Counted from the first letter of the stretch, positions 1 through 8,050 are shown. The stretch is 41,670 nt of DNA from Candidatus Binatia bacterium (GCA_036504975.1 DASXUF010000165.1:1-41670), one strand, 5' to 3'. Program-made: numbers and translations. The notes: generated by a model not told the origin, from the sequence alone.

Positions 1-392
1 CTCGTACCTCCCAAGGCCGAATAGTCAATTTCAGCGCGCGCGCCGCGGCGGGGAAAACCTCTTTCACGTCGAATGCATCGAACGGAGAGGCCGGATCGTA
101 GAGAACCGCGACACGGGCAACTTTGGGAACGGCTTCTTTGAGCAGCTCCACTCAGGGAGGCGATCGAGTTTTCCCTCCGCATATCGGTACTCGAAATTAA
201 TGTTTTTTCCATCTATGTAGCCAAGCTCGCGCAGAGCCAGCCGAATTGGCTCGGAACGGATGGACTCACCGGCTGGATCGGACCCCGATAGATATCCTAT
301 CCGAGGGACCTTCTTCGCCTGCTGCGCGTGGGCGGGGACGCAAAGCGCAAAGGCATGGCACAGAGAGCAAGGCGAAAAATTTTGTTCCTCAT
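1..392 (-). pseudogene. Broken ABC transporter substrate-binding protein (COG2984/PF04392 type), runs off the left edge
   Basis: Read on the minus strand from an ATG at 392, the sequence gives a signal-peptide start (MRNKIFRLALCA). It must then shift frame to continue as AHAQQAKKVPRIGYLSGSD and on to ELGYIDGKNINFEYRYAEGK, which matches the intact paralogue at 454-1458 almost position for position. After LDRLPE about 75-80 codons are missing. The text resumes in another frame as LLKEAVPKVARVAVLYDPAS, which corresponds to the LELLKESLPKLRSVAALAD region of the intact gene. One frameshift in the signal peptide plus an internal deletion make this a dead gene. Its 3' part lies outside the window. 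It probably arose by tandem duplication with its neighbour; an assembly error cannot be excluded. Confidence 0.8.
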
Positions 393-399
393 GTGTCGG

Positions 400-431
400 C
401 CCTCACCCTAACCCTCTCCCAGAGGGCGAGG
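400..431. repeat. REP-like palindrome, degenerate copy 1
   Basis: The pattern is CCCTCACCC, a short spacer, then CCCTCTCCC/GAGGGCGAGGG, an imperfect hairpin. It is the same family as the better copies at 1505-1551 and 5903-5947. It lies just upstream of the broken gene start at 392 and just past the 3' end of the SBP gene at 454-1458. Palindromes of this C-rich/G-rich form are scattered between genes in many proteobacterial genomes. Confidence 0.7.
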
Positions 432-453
432 GAATCGGCTTTGAATCCAAAAT

Positions 454-1458
454 CTAGAACCGCAATCCAAAATTCTCTGTCGCCTCATTGTCCGCCCGGT
501 ACAGCATCGACTGCGGTATCGTGACGCCGATCTGCTTCGCCGTTTTGAGGTTAATCACCAGCTCGAACTTCGTCGGCTGCTCCACCGGCAGGTCGGCGGG
601 CTTGGCGCCTTTCAGGATCTTATCGACGTAAGTAGCGGCGCGGCGGAACAAATCCGGGAGGTTCGGTCCATAGGACACGAGGCCGCCGGCATTGACGAAA
701 TCGCTGTACGGGTACATCGCGGGCAGCCGGTTACTTGTCGCAAAGGAAATGATCCGGCTTCGGTTGGCGATGTTGTTGAACATCGGGGAGGCTATAACGA
801 GCAGGGCGTCAGTACGCCCTTTCTTTATCGCAGAAAACGCGCCATCAAATTCGTTGGGGTCTCGCACATTCTGGGGTTGAAGTTGAACTCCGAGCGAGCG
901 GGCCGCCAGTTTGGCCTCCGTTAAAAAGCCCGAAGTAGGTATATTCGCCGTATCGGCGAGCGCTGCCACAGACCTAAGTTTGGGCAGCGACTCCTTGAGC
1001 AACTCTAACTGTTTGCCGATAATCTCGAGGCCTGGAACCAGACTTAGCCCCGTAATGTTTCCCCCAGGTCGCGCAAGACTAGCCACTAGCCCCGACCCCA
1101 AAGGATCGGAAGCTCCCGCAAAGACAATAGGTATTGTTTGGGTCGCTTTCTTGGCCGCCAAGGCTGGCGGTGTCGATCCCGCGAAGATGACGTCAACCTC
1201 GAGCTGCACCAGCTCAGCGGCAAGCTCCGCGAGCCGATCCGGCTTCCCCTCCGCGTATCGATACTCGACGAAAATATTTTTTCCTTGCACGTACCCCAGC
1301 TCGCGCAACCCCTGGATAAAGGGTTCGTAGACCGCCGCCGTCGAGCCTGTTGATGGGATCCCAATTGTCGGGACTTTCTTCGCCTGCTGCGCCTCGGCGG
1401 GATGGAGAGAGGCGAGAATTAGAGTCGCCAGGACGAAGGCAAAGGTCTTTTTAATCAT
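454..1458 (-). CDS. ABC transporter substrate-binding protein (COG2984 / PF04392 family)
   Basis: A periplasmic solute receptor with two alpha/beta lobes. The start at the ATG at 1458 (MIKKTFAFVLATLILAS) is preferred over the TTG at 1473, because it is preceded by AAAGAG and begins a normal signal peptide ending near PAEAQQ. The family signatures are QQAKKVPTIGI after the cleavage site, the GLRELGYVQGKNIFVEYRYAEG stretch, the ARPGGNITG loop, and a C-terminal LKTAKQIGVTIPQSML segment. The usual family length is about 320-330 residues, so the gene looks intact; the last 11 residues after RADNEA are an atypical extension. The ligand is unknown. No permease or ATPase gene is adjacent, only the broken paralogue at 1-392. 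Confidence 0.9.
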   Translation of the reverse strand: MIKKTFAFVLATLILASLHPAEAQQAKKVPTIGIPSTGSTAAVYEPFIQGLRELGYVQGKNIFVEYRYAEGKPDRLAELAAELVQLEVDVIFAGSTPPALAAKKATQTIPIVFAGASDPLGSGLVASLARPGGNITGLSLVPGLEIIGKQLELLKESLPKLRSVAALADTANIPTSGFLTEAKLAARSLGVQLQPQNVRDPNEFDGAFSAIKKGRTDALLVIASPMFNNIANRSRIISFATSNRLPAMYPYSDFVNAGGLVSYGPNLPDLFRRAATYVDKILKGAKPADLPVEQPTKFELVINLKTAKQIGVTIPQSMLYRADNEATENFGLRF

Positions 1459-1504
1459 GTGCTCTTTTCGCAACCCAAAATCGCTTTACCCTTTAACCCT
1501 TCGA

Positions 1505-1551
1505 CCCTCACCTTGAACCCTCTCCCTTCGAGGGAGAGGGAAGGGTGAGGG
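1505..1551. repeat. REP-like palindrome, copy 2
   Basis: CCCTCACC opens and GGTGAGGG closes a hairpin whose core is CCCTCTCCCT (1518-1527), loop TCG, AGGGAGAGGG (1531-1540). It sits between the divergent genes starting at 1458 (minus) and 1591 (plus). It could form a cruciform or an RNA stem-loop in the leader of the plus-strand operon. Same family as 400-431 and 5903-5947. Confidence 0.85.
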
Positions 1552-1590
1552 CGCGTTGACAAGACAGAACTCATTCGGTAGTTTCCGCTC

Positions 1591-2343
1591 ATGGCCGACC
1601 ATATCAAAATGACGCCCGAGGAAGCAAAAGCAAAAGTCGCCGCGCTCAGACAGATCGTTCTCGACACGTACGAGAAGGAGATCAAGAACCATCCGTACTT
1701 CCGGGAGCTGAGAGCCGGGACACTCGAGAAGGACCATTTGAAATTCTGGATCAAGAACTGGCACGCCTTCGCCGTCGAGGTCAACACCGGGATGGCGACG
1801 GTCTATCATCAGTTCGTCGGCTTCTTCAAAAGACATCCCGAGCTGGAAGACATGGTCGCGCAGAAGATCGGCGAAGAATTCACCACGCCGGGTCTCGGCG
1901 GCCACGCGCGCGTGCTGCTGAAACTGGGAAAGGCGTTGGGCGTGGAGCCCAAAGAGATGATCGAGGCCGAGCTGATTCCCGAAGCGCGCGGCCTGGTCGA
2001 TTTCTTCGTGCGCTCCTGGATCGACGTGCCGCTGGCGGAATGTTACGCGATTCATTTGGAGGAGGAGATCTTCGGATACATCGCCCAGGATTACCGCCTC
2101 GCGCTGCCCAAGTACGGCTTGTCGAAGGAAGACATGGCCTACTTCAGGATTCACGAAGAGGCCGACCTGAGCGAGGAGCACGGCGGCACCAACCAGCGGA
2201 TTCTCGAAGCGGCGCTGATGGAGGGCTACGGCCAGGAGCGCGCCGGCTGGCCGCTGGAATATTGCGCCAAGGTCGCCGTCCAGATGATGACGACTTTTTA
2301 CGACGGGATTTATCGCAGGTACAAAAATATACCGCTGGGATGA
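1591..2343 (+). CDS. TenA/PqqC-like (haem-oxygenase fold) iron-containing redox protein
   Basis: A 250-residue, all-helical protein of the TenA/PqqC/CADD superfamily, cytoplasmic with no signal peptide. It has several conserved acidic and histidine positions. The late block RIHEEADLSEEHGGTNQ supplies H188, D192 and H197, and the helix IHLEEEIFGYI supplies E158/E159, consistent with a di-iron or cofactor pocket; the ligand set is inferred by analogy with CADD-type proteins. No strong ribosome site precedes the ATG at 1591; an ATG at residue 7 is an alternative start. It is followed 55 bp later by a ring-cleavage bicupin and then a DapA-family lyase, so a role in one oxidative catabolic pathway is likely. 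The substrate is unknown. A TenA thiaminase role is less likely, as no thiamine genes are nearby. Confidence 0.75.
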   Translation: MADHIKMTPEEAKAKVAALRQIVLDTYEKEIKNHPYFRELRAGTLEKDHLKFWIKNWHAFAVEVNTGMATVYHQFVGFFKRHPELEDMVAQKIGEEFTTPGLGGHARVLLKLGKALGVEPKEMIEAELIPEARGLVDFFVRSWIDVPLAECYAIHLEEEIFGYIAQDYRLALPKYGLSKEDMAYFRIHEEADLSEEHGGTNQRILEAALMEGYGQERAGWPLEYCAKVAVQMMTTFYDGIYRRYKNIPLG

Positions 2344-2398
2344 GCGCGTTTTTCATCCTTCACACGTCCGCCTTCATCCTTTATACTAGAGGTGTCTT

Positions 2399-3484
2399 AT
2401 GAAAGCGGAATCCAAAACCGAATCCCATTCTCCTCAAAACAATGCACGCGAAGCCAATCAAATAGACGAGCTGGACCGGCTGCTGGCAAAAAAGTGGCTC
2501 TCGGGAATCTGGCGCCTCAATCGCGAAGAGCGTCCGAAGGATCCCAAGACCGCCGTGCAGCCGCATCTGTGGAAGTGGGCGGATGTCTACGACAGCCTGC
2601 TTCAGGCGCGCGACCGCATCGGCATCACCCAAGGAAACGTCGAGCGGCGAACCATCCGCCTGGTAAACCCGGGATTGGAGAAGAGCGAGCTGACGACTCA
2701 CACGATGCTGTTTTCCTTCCAGCTCATCCAGCCGGGAGAGATCGCGCCGGCGCATCGCCACACGATGGCCGCGATCCGCTTTATCCTGCAGGGCAAAGGC
2801 GCCTACACCACGGTCGACGGACACAAGATGGTGATGGAGGCGGGCGATCTGATTCTCACGCCGCAGTGGACCTGGCACGAGCACGCGCACGAGGGCAGCG
2901 AGCCGATGGTCTGGATCGACGGTTTGGACGTGCCGTTCGTCCAGGCGCTGCAGGTGATCTCCTTCGAGCCTTATAAGACAAATCCCCGCCTCCCGGTCAC
3001 GAGCACTTCCGATGCTGCGCCCGATTACGGCATGACGCGTCCGGTGGCTTCCGGAGAGAGCGAGACTCCGCGTCCGCTGCACTACCGCTGGCGCGATACT
3101 TACCCGGCGCTGAAGCGTCTCGCGCAATCGAAACCTGACGTCTATGACGGCGTCGCGCTCGACTATATCAATCCGCTGACCAACGGCTCGACCTTGCCGA
3201 CGCTCTCGCTCCGGCTCCAGACGCTTCTTCCCGCCATGCGGACGCGCGCGCACCGCCACACGAGCACGAGCATCTACCACGTTTTTCGCGGCAGCGGGAC
3301 CACCGTCATCGACGGCAAGCCGTTCAACTGGGAGAAGGGCGACACGTTCGTCGTGCCGCTGTGGAACTGGCACGAGCACGCCAACCGCTCGGCCAAAGAC
3401 GACGCGATTCTTTTTTCCATGCACGACGCGCCGATCCTGCAGGCGTTCGGACTCTACCGCGAAGAAGGACAGGGCGGGTTGTAA
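2399..3484 (+). CDS. Bicupin ring-cleavage dioxygenase, gentisate 1,2-dioxygenase-like
   Basis: A 361-residue protein with two cupin barrels. The first has PAHRHTMAAIRFIL with H119/H121 and WTWHEHAHEG with H160. The second has RAHRHTSTSIYHVF with H285/H287 and WNWHEHAN with H325. Each barrel therefore keeps the three-His Fe(II) set seen in gentisate, salicylate and 1-hydroxy-2-naphthoate dioxygenases. These enzymes open a hydroxylated aromatic ring between neighbouring carbons using O2. The ATG at 2399 follows AGAGGTG at a good distance. The stop is 11 bp before the next gene, so the two are co-transcribed. Exact substrate not determinable: gentisate or a substituted salicylate are the leading options. 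Confidence 0.85.
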   Translation: MKAESKTESHSPQNNAREANQIDELDRLLAKKWLSGIWRLNREERPKDPKTAVQPHLWKWADVYDSLLQARDRIGITQGNVERRTIRLVNPGLEKSELTTHTMLFSFQLIQPGEIAPAHRHTMAAIRFILQGKGAYTTVDGHKMVMEAGDLILTPQWTWHEHAHEGSEPMVWIDGLDVPFVQALQVISFEPYKTNPRLPVTSTSDAAPDYGMTRPVASGESETPRPLHYRWRDTYPALKRLAQSKPDVYDGVALDYINPLTNGSTLPTLSLRLQTLLPAMRTRAHRHTSTSIYHVFRGSGTTVIDGKPFNWEKGDTFVVPLWNWHEHANRSAKDDAILFSMHDAPILQAFGLYREEGQGGL

Positions 3485-3495
3485 GGAGGAACACG

Positions 3496-4407
3496 ATGGA
3501 CAATCTCGCCGGCACGGTCATACCCCTTCCCACTCCTTTCGACGAGCGCGGCGAAGTGGACGAAAAAGTTTTTCGCCAGGTCATCGACTTCGAGATCGAT
3601 GCCGGCGCCGACGGCGTCATGGCCTGTGGCTCTTACGGACAGGGTCCGGTGATGAGAGCGGACCAGAGACGACGCGTGGCCGAGATCGCGCGCGATCAAG
3701 TGAAGGGACGCGTGCCGGTCGTCGTTCACGTCGGCGCGCCGGATATCCAGACCGTGCTGGAACTGGCGGAACACAGCGGAGGAATCGGCGTGGACGCGCT
3801 GCTGATCGTGCCGCCATACTATTATACGGACCACAACGAATACGAAATCACCGAGCACTACAAAGCGGTGGCGAAAAAAGTTTCGCTGCCGGTCTACATC
3901 TACAACAACAAGCGCTACGCCGGCATCGACATCACGCCGGACTACGCCCGTCGTCTGGTCGAGGCCGTTCCGACGATCCGCGGGGTCAAGCTCGCCTGGG
4001 GCACGCTGCAGGAGTCGACAAGCTATATCGAGGCGCTGAAGGGACACGACTTCGGAGTTTTTCCCGGCACGCCGACGGAAACCGTCGCGGGCGTCGGCGC
4101 CGGCGTGCGCGGCACGATCGCGCCGCTGGCGAGCGTCTTTCCCGAAGTGTGCGTAGAAACCTGGCGCGCCGCGCAAACAAAAGATCAAGCGAAGGCTTTG
4201 TCGCTCCAGGACAAAGTCAAGAAAATCTACGCCGTTGTCGCCGACCTGACGAAAAAAGTCGGTCGAACGGCTTACAAAGAGCTCTACCGCATGCGCGGCA
4301 TTCAGATGAAGATGTATCCGCGCTGGCCCGCGAAGCAGTTGAATGACGTGGACCGCGACGAGCTGCGCGCGAAGCTCGCCGAGGCCGGCTGGCCTCCGGA
4401 ACGCTGA
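3496..4407 (+). CDS. DapA-family (dihydrodipicolinate synthase-like) Schiff-base aldolase/lyase
   Basis: A 303-residue class I aldolase of the DHDPS/NAL superfamily. The start at 3496 is fixed by AAGGAGG seven bases upstream; longer readings starting at 3361 lie inside the cupin gene. The Schiff-base lysine is K165 (RGVKLAWG) and the proton-relay tyrosine is probably Y136 (VYIYNNKRY). The family motif usually written GTTGE reads GSYGQ here (residues 45-49), so the conserved acid is replaced by Gln and the substrate is probably not that of DapA. Given the ring-cleavage enzyme upstream, a hydratase-aldolase or a keto-acid lyase acting on a ring-fission product is a reasonable inference. A sugar-acid dehydratase is the alternative. 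Confidence 0.85.
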   Translation: MDNLAGTVIPLPTPFDERGEVDEKVFRQVIDFEIDAGADGVMACGSYGQGPVMRADQRRRVAEIARDQVKGRVPVVVHVGAPDIQTVLELAEHSGGIGVDALLIVPPYYYTDHNEYEITEHYKAVAKKVSLPVYIYNNKRYAGIDITPDYARRLVEAVPTIRGVKLAWGTLQESTSYIEALKGHDFGVFPGTPTETVAGVGAGVRGTIAPLASVFPEVCVETWRAAQTKDQAKALSLQDKVKKIYAVVADLTKKVGRTAYKELYRMRGIQMKMYPRWPAKQLNDVDRDELRAKLAEAGWPPER

Positions 4408-4464
4408 TCCGCTCACCCATGTAAAAATCGCAGGAAGCCCTCAAGCGCGAGCCGCTCCGGGCAA

Positions 4465-4748
4465 GCTCGATATTTTTCTGCCTAGAGGGCCGCCTCGCCT
4501 TCCACCCCTACGGTGCTTACTCCGCTGATCAGGGCCTGCCGTGTCGCAGTACGTCTCTGCGACCTCGCCCTCCGAACTCGCACTCTCGGGCTTCTTGCCT
4601 CCACGCGGGCAGGTTTCCGCAGGGGGCGAGATTGAAAGCCGCAGGCACAGGGACGCGGAGGGTCAATGACCCGTTCGGTCCTTGGCATTCCGTGACATGT
4701 AATATCGGCGTTTGCTTCCCAGCGAATGGTTAAATGGAAATATCGAGC
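4465..4748. repeat. Gene-free segment bounded by 11-bp inverted repeats, with an internal hairpin
   Basis: Within the 437-bp gap between 4407 and 4845, GCTCGATATTT (4465-4475) recurs as its exact reverse complement AAATATCGAGC at 4738-4748. Between them lies a perfect 7-bp hairpin, GTCGCAG (4543-4549) / CTGCGAC (4557-4563). No convincing gene is present: the readings on both strands are arginine- and proline-rich and resemble no family. The segment could be a small non-autonomous insertion or a structured RNA. No target-site duplication is evident. Confidence 0.4.
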
Positions 4749-4844
4749 CACCGAAACTATTGCCTGCGGCTGGAAGGCTCGCCCCCGAGGAACCGCGGAA
4801 ATGACGCTCCGCCGATGTGATCGGCGTGAAATGCATGACGCAAC

Positions 4845-5864
4845 CTACGGCTTCCAGCCTTTGGACCTGAGCTCGTTGTTCACCTTCCGCGCAACTGCAA
4901 AATCAAAAACCCTTTCCAGCGGCGGCGGCTCTTTGACGCCCACCCTTTCGATGACGTGCTCGATCGATTTTCTCTGTAGCGCTTCGTTGATCGTCCCGTC
5001 CGGCGTCATTCCGGGCTTGAAGAGATCGTAGATCTTCGCCACCATGTCTTCCTTGAGTCTGAGAAATTTCATTAAGACCTGGACCGTCGCGGCGCGATTG
5101 TCGCGAAACGTGAGGAATCCCTTGAGCGAACCGCGAACGAAGTTTTCCGTCAGCGCTGGCTCGGACTCCAGAAGTTGGTTGGTCGTCAAAATGCTTCCCT
5201 GCAGCTCCACGAGGTCCTGCTCGACAAATGACACCAGCTCGCGAAACCCCGCGTCCTGCGCCATGAAAATGGCCGGGATCGAAAGCATGGCGGCGTCCAC
5301 GGAGCCGGCCTGCAACGCGTAGAAGCGCGCGGTGCCCGAGCCCACCGGCAGGATCGCCACGTCACGTCCTCCATCGAGCCCGTGTTTTTTGAGCAGGTCG
5401 CGCAGGATCGAATCCGGACCGCTGCCGAAACTGGATATTCCGACCTTCTTTCCTTTGAGATCCCCGATCGAGCGAATCTCCGGCTTGGCAAAGAGCCAGA
5501 ACATGGGACGGCTGAACGTCGTGAACAGAAACCGCATCGGCGCGCCACGCAGTATCGGCGGCAGGCTGGCGCCGCCTAGAGTGGAGAATTTCACGTTGCC
5601 GCCGATCAGCGCCTGCGTGCCCACTCCGGAAGGCATCGCGACGAGCTCGACGTCGAGTCCTTCCTCGCGGTAGTAACCTTTGTCTTTGGCAATCGCGAAC
5701 GTCGCCACCGCGGGCGTCACCGCGGGAATCGCGACGTGAACTTTTCTCAGCTCCTGCGCTTCGGTGCGCGCCAAGAACGCGAAGAAGGCAAACCACAAAA
5801 TCAGGCGACAAAGAATAGCCAACGCTCTTCCTTCTATGGTAGTACTCGCAGACACCGTATCCAT
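4845..5864 (-). CDS. NMT1/THI5-type ABC transporter substrate-binding protein
   Basis: An exported receptor of the NMT1/SsuA/TauA class. The ATG at 5864 is chosen; the open frame extends to a GTG at 5909, but that lies inside the REP palindrome at 5903-5947. A hydrophobic signal segment (LAILCRLILWFAFFAFLA) ends near RTEAQ. Then come family features: VHVAIPAVTPAVATFAIAKD, KGYYREEGLDVELV, the LKGKKVGISSFGSGPDSILRDLL block and the VGSGTARFYALQAGSVDAA block. It is divergent from the LLM oxidoreductase at 5969. No permease or ATPase is near. Ligands of this class range from sulfonates to pyrimidines and aromatic compounds and cannot be told here. Confidence 0.88.
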   Translation of the reverse strand: MDTVSASTTIEGRALAILCRLILWFAFFAFLARTEAQELRKVHVAIPAVTPAVATFAIAKDKGYYREEGLDVELVAMPSGVGTQALIGGNVKFSTLGGASLPPILRGAPMRFLFTTFSRPMFWLFAKPEIRSIGDLKGKKVGISSFGSGPDSILRDLLKKHGLDGGRDVAILPVGSGTARFYALQAGSVDAAMLSIPAIFMAQDAGFRELVSFVEQDLVELQGSILTTNQLLESEPALTENFVRGSLKGFLTFRDNRAATVQVLMKFLRLKEDMVAKIYDLFKPGMTPDGTINEALQRKSIEHVIERVGVKEPPPLERVFDFAVARKVNNELRSKGWKP

Positions 5865-5902
5865 GTAAGATTCGATGGTCAAGATGTGATGCGCGGGGCT
5901 TT

Positions 5903-5947
5903 CCCTCACTCCTTCCCTCTCCCAGAGGGAGAGGGAAGGGGTGAGGG
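5903..5947. repeat. REP-like palindrome, copy 3
   Basis: CCCTCACTCC, then CCTTCCCTCTCCC, loop A, GAGGGAGAGGGAAGG and GGTGAGGG make a nearly perfect long hairpin. It sits between the divergent SBP (start 5864) and LLM oxidoreductase (start 5969), as copy 2 sits between the divergent pair at 1458 and 1591. Confidence 0.85.
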
Positions 5948-5968
5948 TCCAAGAAGAGGTAAACCCAC

Positions 5969-6913
5969 ATGAAGTTCGGAGTTTTTTTACCCATCTCCGG
6001 CCGCGCCGCCGGGCCGGAAACTTTGATGGACGCGGCGCGCCAGGCCGAAACTCTCGGCTACGATTCCGTCTGGTGCGCGGACCGGATCATCATCCCGTGG
6101 GAAATCAAAACCCCTTACCCGTACAGCGAAGGACGAAGCTTTATCGTTCCTCCCGACCGGCCTTTCTTCGAGCCGCTCACCTGCCTGGCATTTCTGGCAG
6201 GTTGCACGGAAAATATCAGCCTCGGCATCAGCGTGCTGGTACTCCCCTACCGCCAGCCGCTTTACTGGGCGAAGATCGCAACCACGATCGATCATCTGTC
6301 GAAAGGCCGGTTGATTCTCGGCGTCGGCGTGGGCTGGATGGTCGAAGAGTTCGAGGCGCTCGGCGCCAATTTCGCCGAGCGCGGCGAGCTGTCGGATGAA
6401 CAGCTCGATCTGCTCGCTGTGTTATGGAGAGATGAGCGCGCTAAATTCTCCGGCCGTCACTACCGTTTCGACGACATCGCCTTTTATCCCAAGCCGCTGC
6501 AAAAACCGCGCATCCCGATCTGGGTCGGCGGCGAAGGCGCCCGCGCGCAGCGCCGCGCCGGCGAGCACGGCGACGCCTGGTTTCCCTACTTCGTGCGCAT
6601 GACGCCGGCAGAATTGGCCAGGCGCTTCGACAACGTTCGGCGCGCGGCGGAAAAGGCCGGCAGAGATCCCGATCGGATACGGCTCAACTGCTGCCTGCCG
6701 ATCGACCTCGGCCGCGAGGCGCTGACGCCGGAGAAAGATCAGCTGGGCGGCTCCGCCGAGCAGGTCCGTGAAGCTTTAGAAGGTTACGAGAGAATCGGCG
6801 TGGAGCACCTCGCGCTTCAGTTCATGGTGCCGCACTATCCCGAGCGCGTCGAACAGATCGAGCGTTTCGCCCGCGAAGTCATACCGGCCTTTAAGAATTC
6901 ACCGAATGGATAG
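5969..6913 (+). CDS. LLM-class flavin-dependent oxidoreductase (probably F420-type)
   Basis: A 314-residue luciferase-like TIM barrel. It opens with MKFGVFLPISGRAAGPETL and has the family blocks AETLGYDSVWCADR, ISLGISVLVLPYRQP, HLSKGRLILGVGVGWM, EEFEALGANFAERG and PRIPIWVGGEG. The ATG follows AAGAGGT at a suitable distance. The subfamily annotated as F420-dependent has these same blocks, but FMN cannot be excluded from sequence alone. Likely a soluble reductase or monooxygenase of a small organic substrate. It ends 5 bp before the 3' end of the convergent LysR gene. Confidence 0.88.
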   Translation: MKFGVFLPISGRAAGPETLMDAARQAETLGYDSVWCADRIIIPWEIKTPYPYSEGRSFIVPPDRPFFEPLTCLAFLAGCTENISLGISVLVLPYRQPLYWAKIATTIDHLSKGRLILGVGVGWMVEEFEALGANFAERGELSDEQLDLLAVLWRDERAKFSGRHYRFDDIAFYPKPLQKPRIPIWVGGEGARAQRRAGEHGDAWFPYFVRMTPAELARRFDNVRRAAEKAGRDPDRIRLNCCLPIDLGREALTPEKDQLGGSAEQVREALEGYERIGVEHLALQFMVPHYPERVEQIERFAREVIPAFKNSPNG

Positions 6914-6918
6914 ACATG

Positions 6919-7815
6919 TCACTTCCGCTCCGCGCTTCTCAAGAATTCAATAAAAGTTCGAGTCAACAGAGAGCTTTGCCGTTTTCTGTGAACTACGAGA
7001 TACATCGTCCTCTTTAACTTTAGAGCCGGCGCTTTCAGCAGCTCGAGTTTTCCCGCTTCTATATCGGAGATAACGTGGCACTTGGTGATGAATCCGATTC
7101 CGAGACCGCTGGCCACGGCGCTTTTGATCGCCTCGCCGCTCATATGGTCAGTCACTTCCATCACCGGCGTAAAAGGAATCCCGATTTCAGAAAACCTTTT
7201 TTCCACTTGCTTGCGAACGTACGATTCCGTGCCGTTGGCGATCAACGGCTGCTTCGCGATCAGGCTCAATGGCACCGAACGCTTGCCGGCAAGGGCATGC
7301 TTGGGCGGCGCGATGGCGACGATTTCCTCCTCGCGATACCTGTGCGCCTTCAATAGAGCGGAGCGAGGAGCCTGGCCCATGACGGCGACATCGAGTTCTC
7401 CCTCGAGGAGCTTCCGTTCCAGGACTTCACTCCGTTCTATCTTCAAGATGACTTCGATGCCCAGGTGCTGTTTTTTAAAGGCCTGGACGGCGACGGGAAG
7501 AAAAGAAGAAGCGGCGCTCGACGAGCCGCCGACTAAAATTTTTCCCCTCTTGAGCCCGCTCACCTCCGTCATCCTCCGCTTTGCCTCTTCCACCTTCCCC
7601 AGAATCTCCTCGGAAATTTCGAGCCATTCTTCGCCGAACGTCGTCAGACGAGACTTGACGCCGAATTTTTCGAACAGCTTCACGCCCAACTCGTGCGACA
7701 AAGAGGTCACCAGGGCGGTGACGGACGGTTGTCCGATCTGGAGCGTTTTTCCCGCTTCGGTAAAACTCCCCAGCTTCGCCACCGTCGTGAATACCTTCAA
7801 CTGATGCAATGTCAT
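6919..7815 (-). CDS. LysR-family transcriptional regulator
   Basis: The N-terminal winged helix-turn-helix occupies about residues 1-60, with LHQLKVFTTVAKLGSFTEAGKTL and the QPSVTALVTSL recognition helix. It is followed by the linker helix and a periplasmic-binding-like effector domain (GKILVGGSSSAAS to LRSAERK). The ATG at 7815 is preferred over the TTG at 7821 two codons earlier. It is transcribed away from the asparaginase gene, with a 235-bp divergent spacer. LysR proteins usually control the divergent neighbour, so asparaginase is the first candidate target. The LLM gene, convergent with it, is less likely. Confidence 0.92.
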   Translation of the reverse strand: MTLHQLKVFTTVAKLGSFTEAGKTLQIGQPSVTALVTSLSHELGVKLFEKFGVKSRLTTFGEEWLEISEEILGKVEEAKRRMTEVSGLKRGKILVGGSSSAASSFLPVAVQAFKKQHLGIEVILKIERSEVLERKLLEGELDVAVMGQAPRSALLKAHRYREEEIVAIAPPKHALAGKRSVPLSLIAKQPLIANGTESYVRKQVEKRFSEIGIPFTPVMEVTDHMSGEAIKSAVASGLGIGFITKCHVISDIEAGKLELLKAPALKLKRTMYLVVHRKRQSSLLTRTFIEFLRSAERK

Positions 7816-7989
7816 CGGCAATAGCTCCCTAATGGGTAGACTACATGAGAACCTCTACGGGAAAAAGCGATTGGCTATCCCGCGTCATTTAGCGGGCGGA
7901 GAGTAACCGAAAAGCGGCGTTGCGTCAACTTAACGCCCGTTCGAATTTCCGCGATGGACATTTATTTGACATTGAGATAATAAAAAATC

Positions 7990-8018
7990 CCGCGCGGAAC
8001 ATGAAAGCGTCCGCGCGG
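7990..8018 (+). promoter_or_regulatory. Perfect 9-bp stem-loop in the asparaginase leader
   Basis: CCGCGCGGA (7990-7998) pairs with TCCGCGCGG (8010-8018) across an 11-base loop, 32 bases before the asparaginase start. It has no U-run behind it, so it is not a simple terminator. It could be an mRNA stabiliser, a protein-binding hairpin or a DNA operator in the LysR-asparaginase divergent region. Confidence 0.5.
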
Positions 8019-8050
8019 TCTGCAATCTCTTGCGAAAGGAAAAGGAAGGA

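Noticed and set aside
1486-2181. 231-codon open frame antisense to the TenA-like gene
   Set aside because: Its C-terminal part reads through the palindrome at 1505-1551, and it has no family signature.
4482-4751. 89-codon open frame in the gene-free gap before 4845
   Set aside because: Composition is Arg-rich without any motif, and it mostly overlaps the segment with inverted ends; no ribosome site.
7966-7971. TTGACA as a -35 box for the asparaginase gene
   Set aside because: No acceptable -10 at 16-18 bases; the A/T-rich stretch after it is too close.
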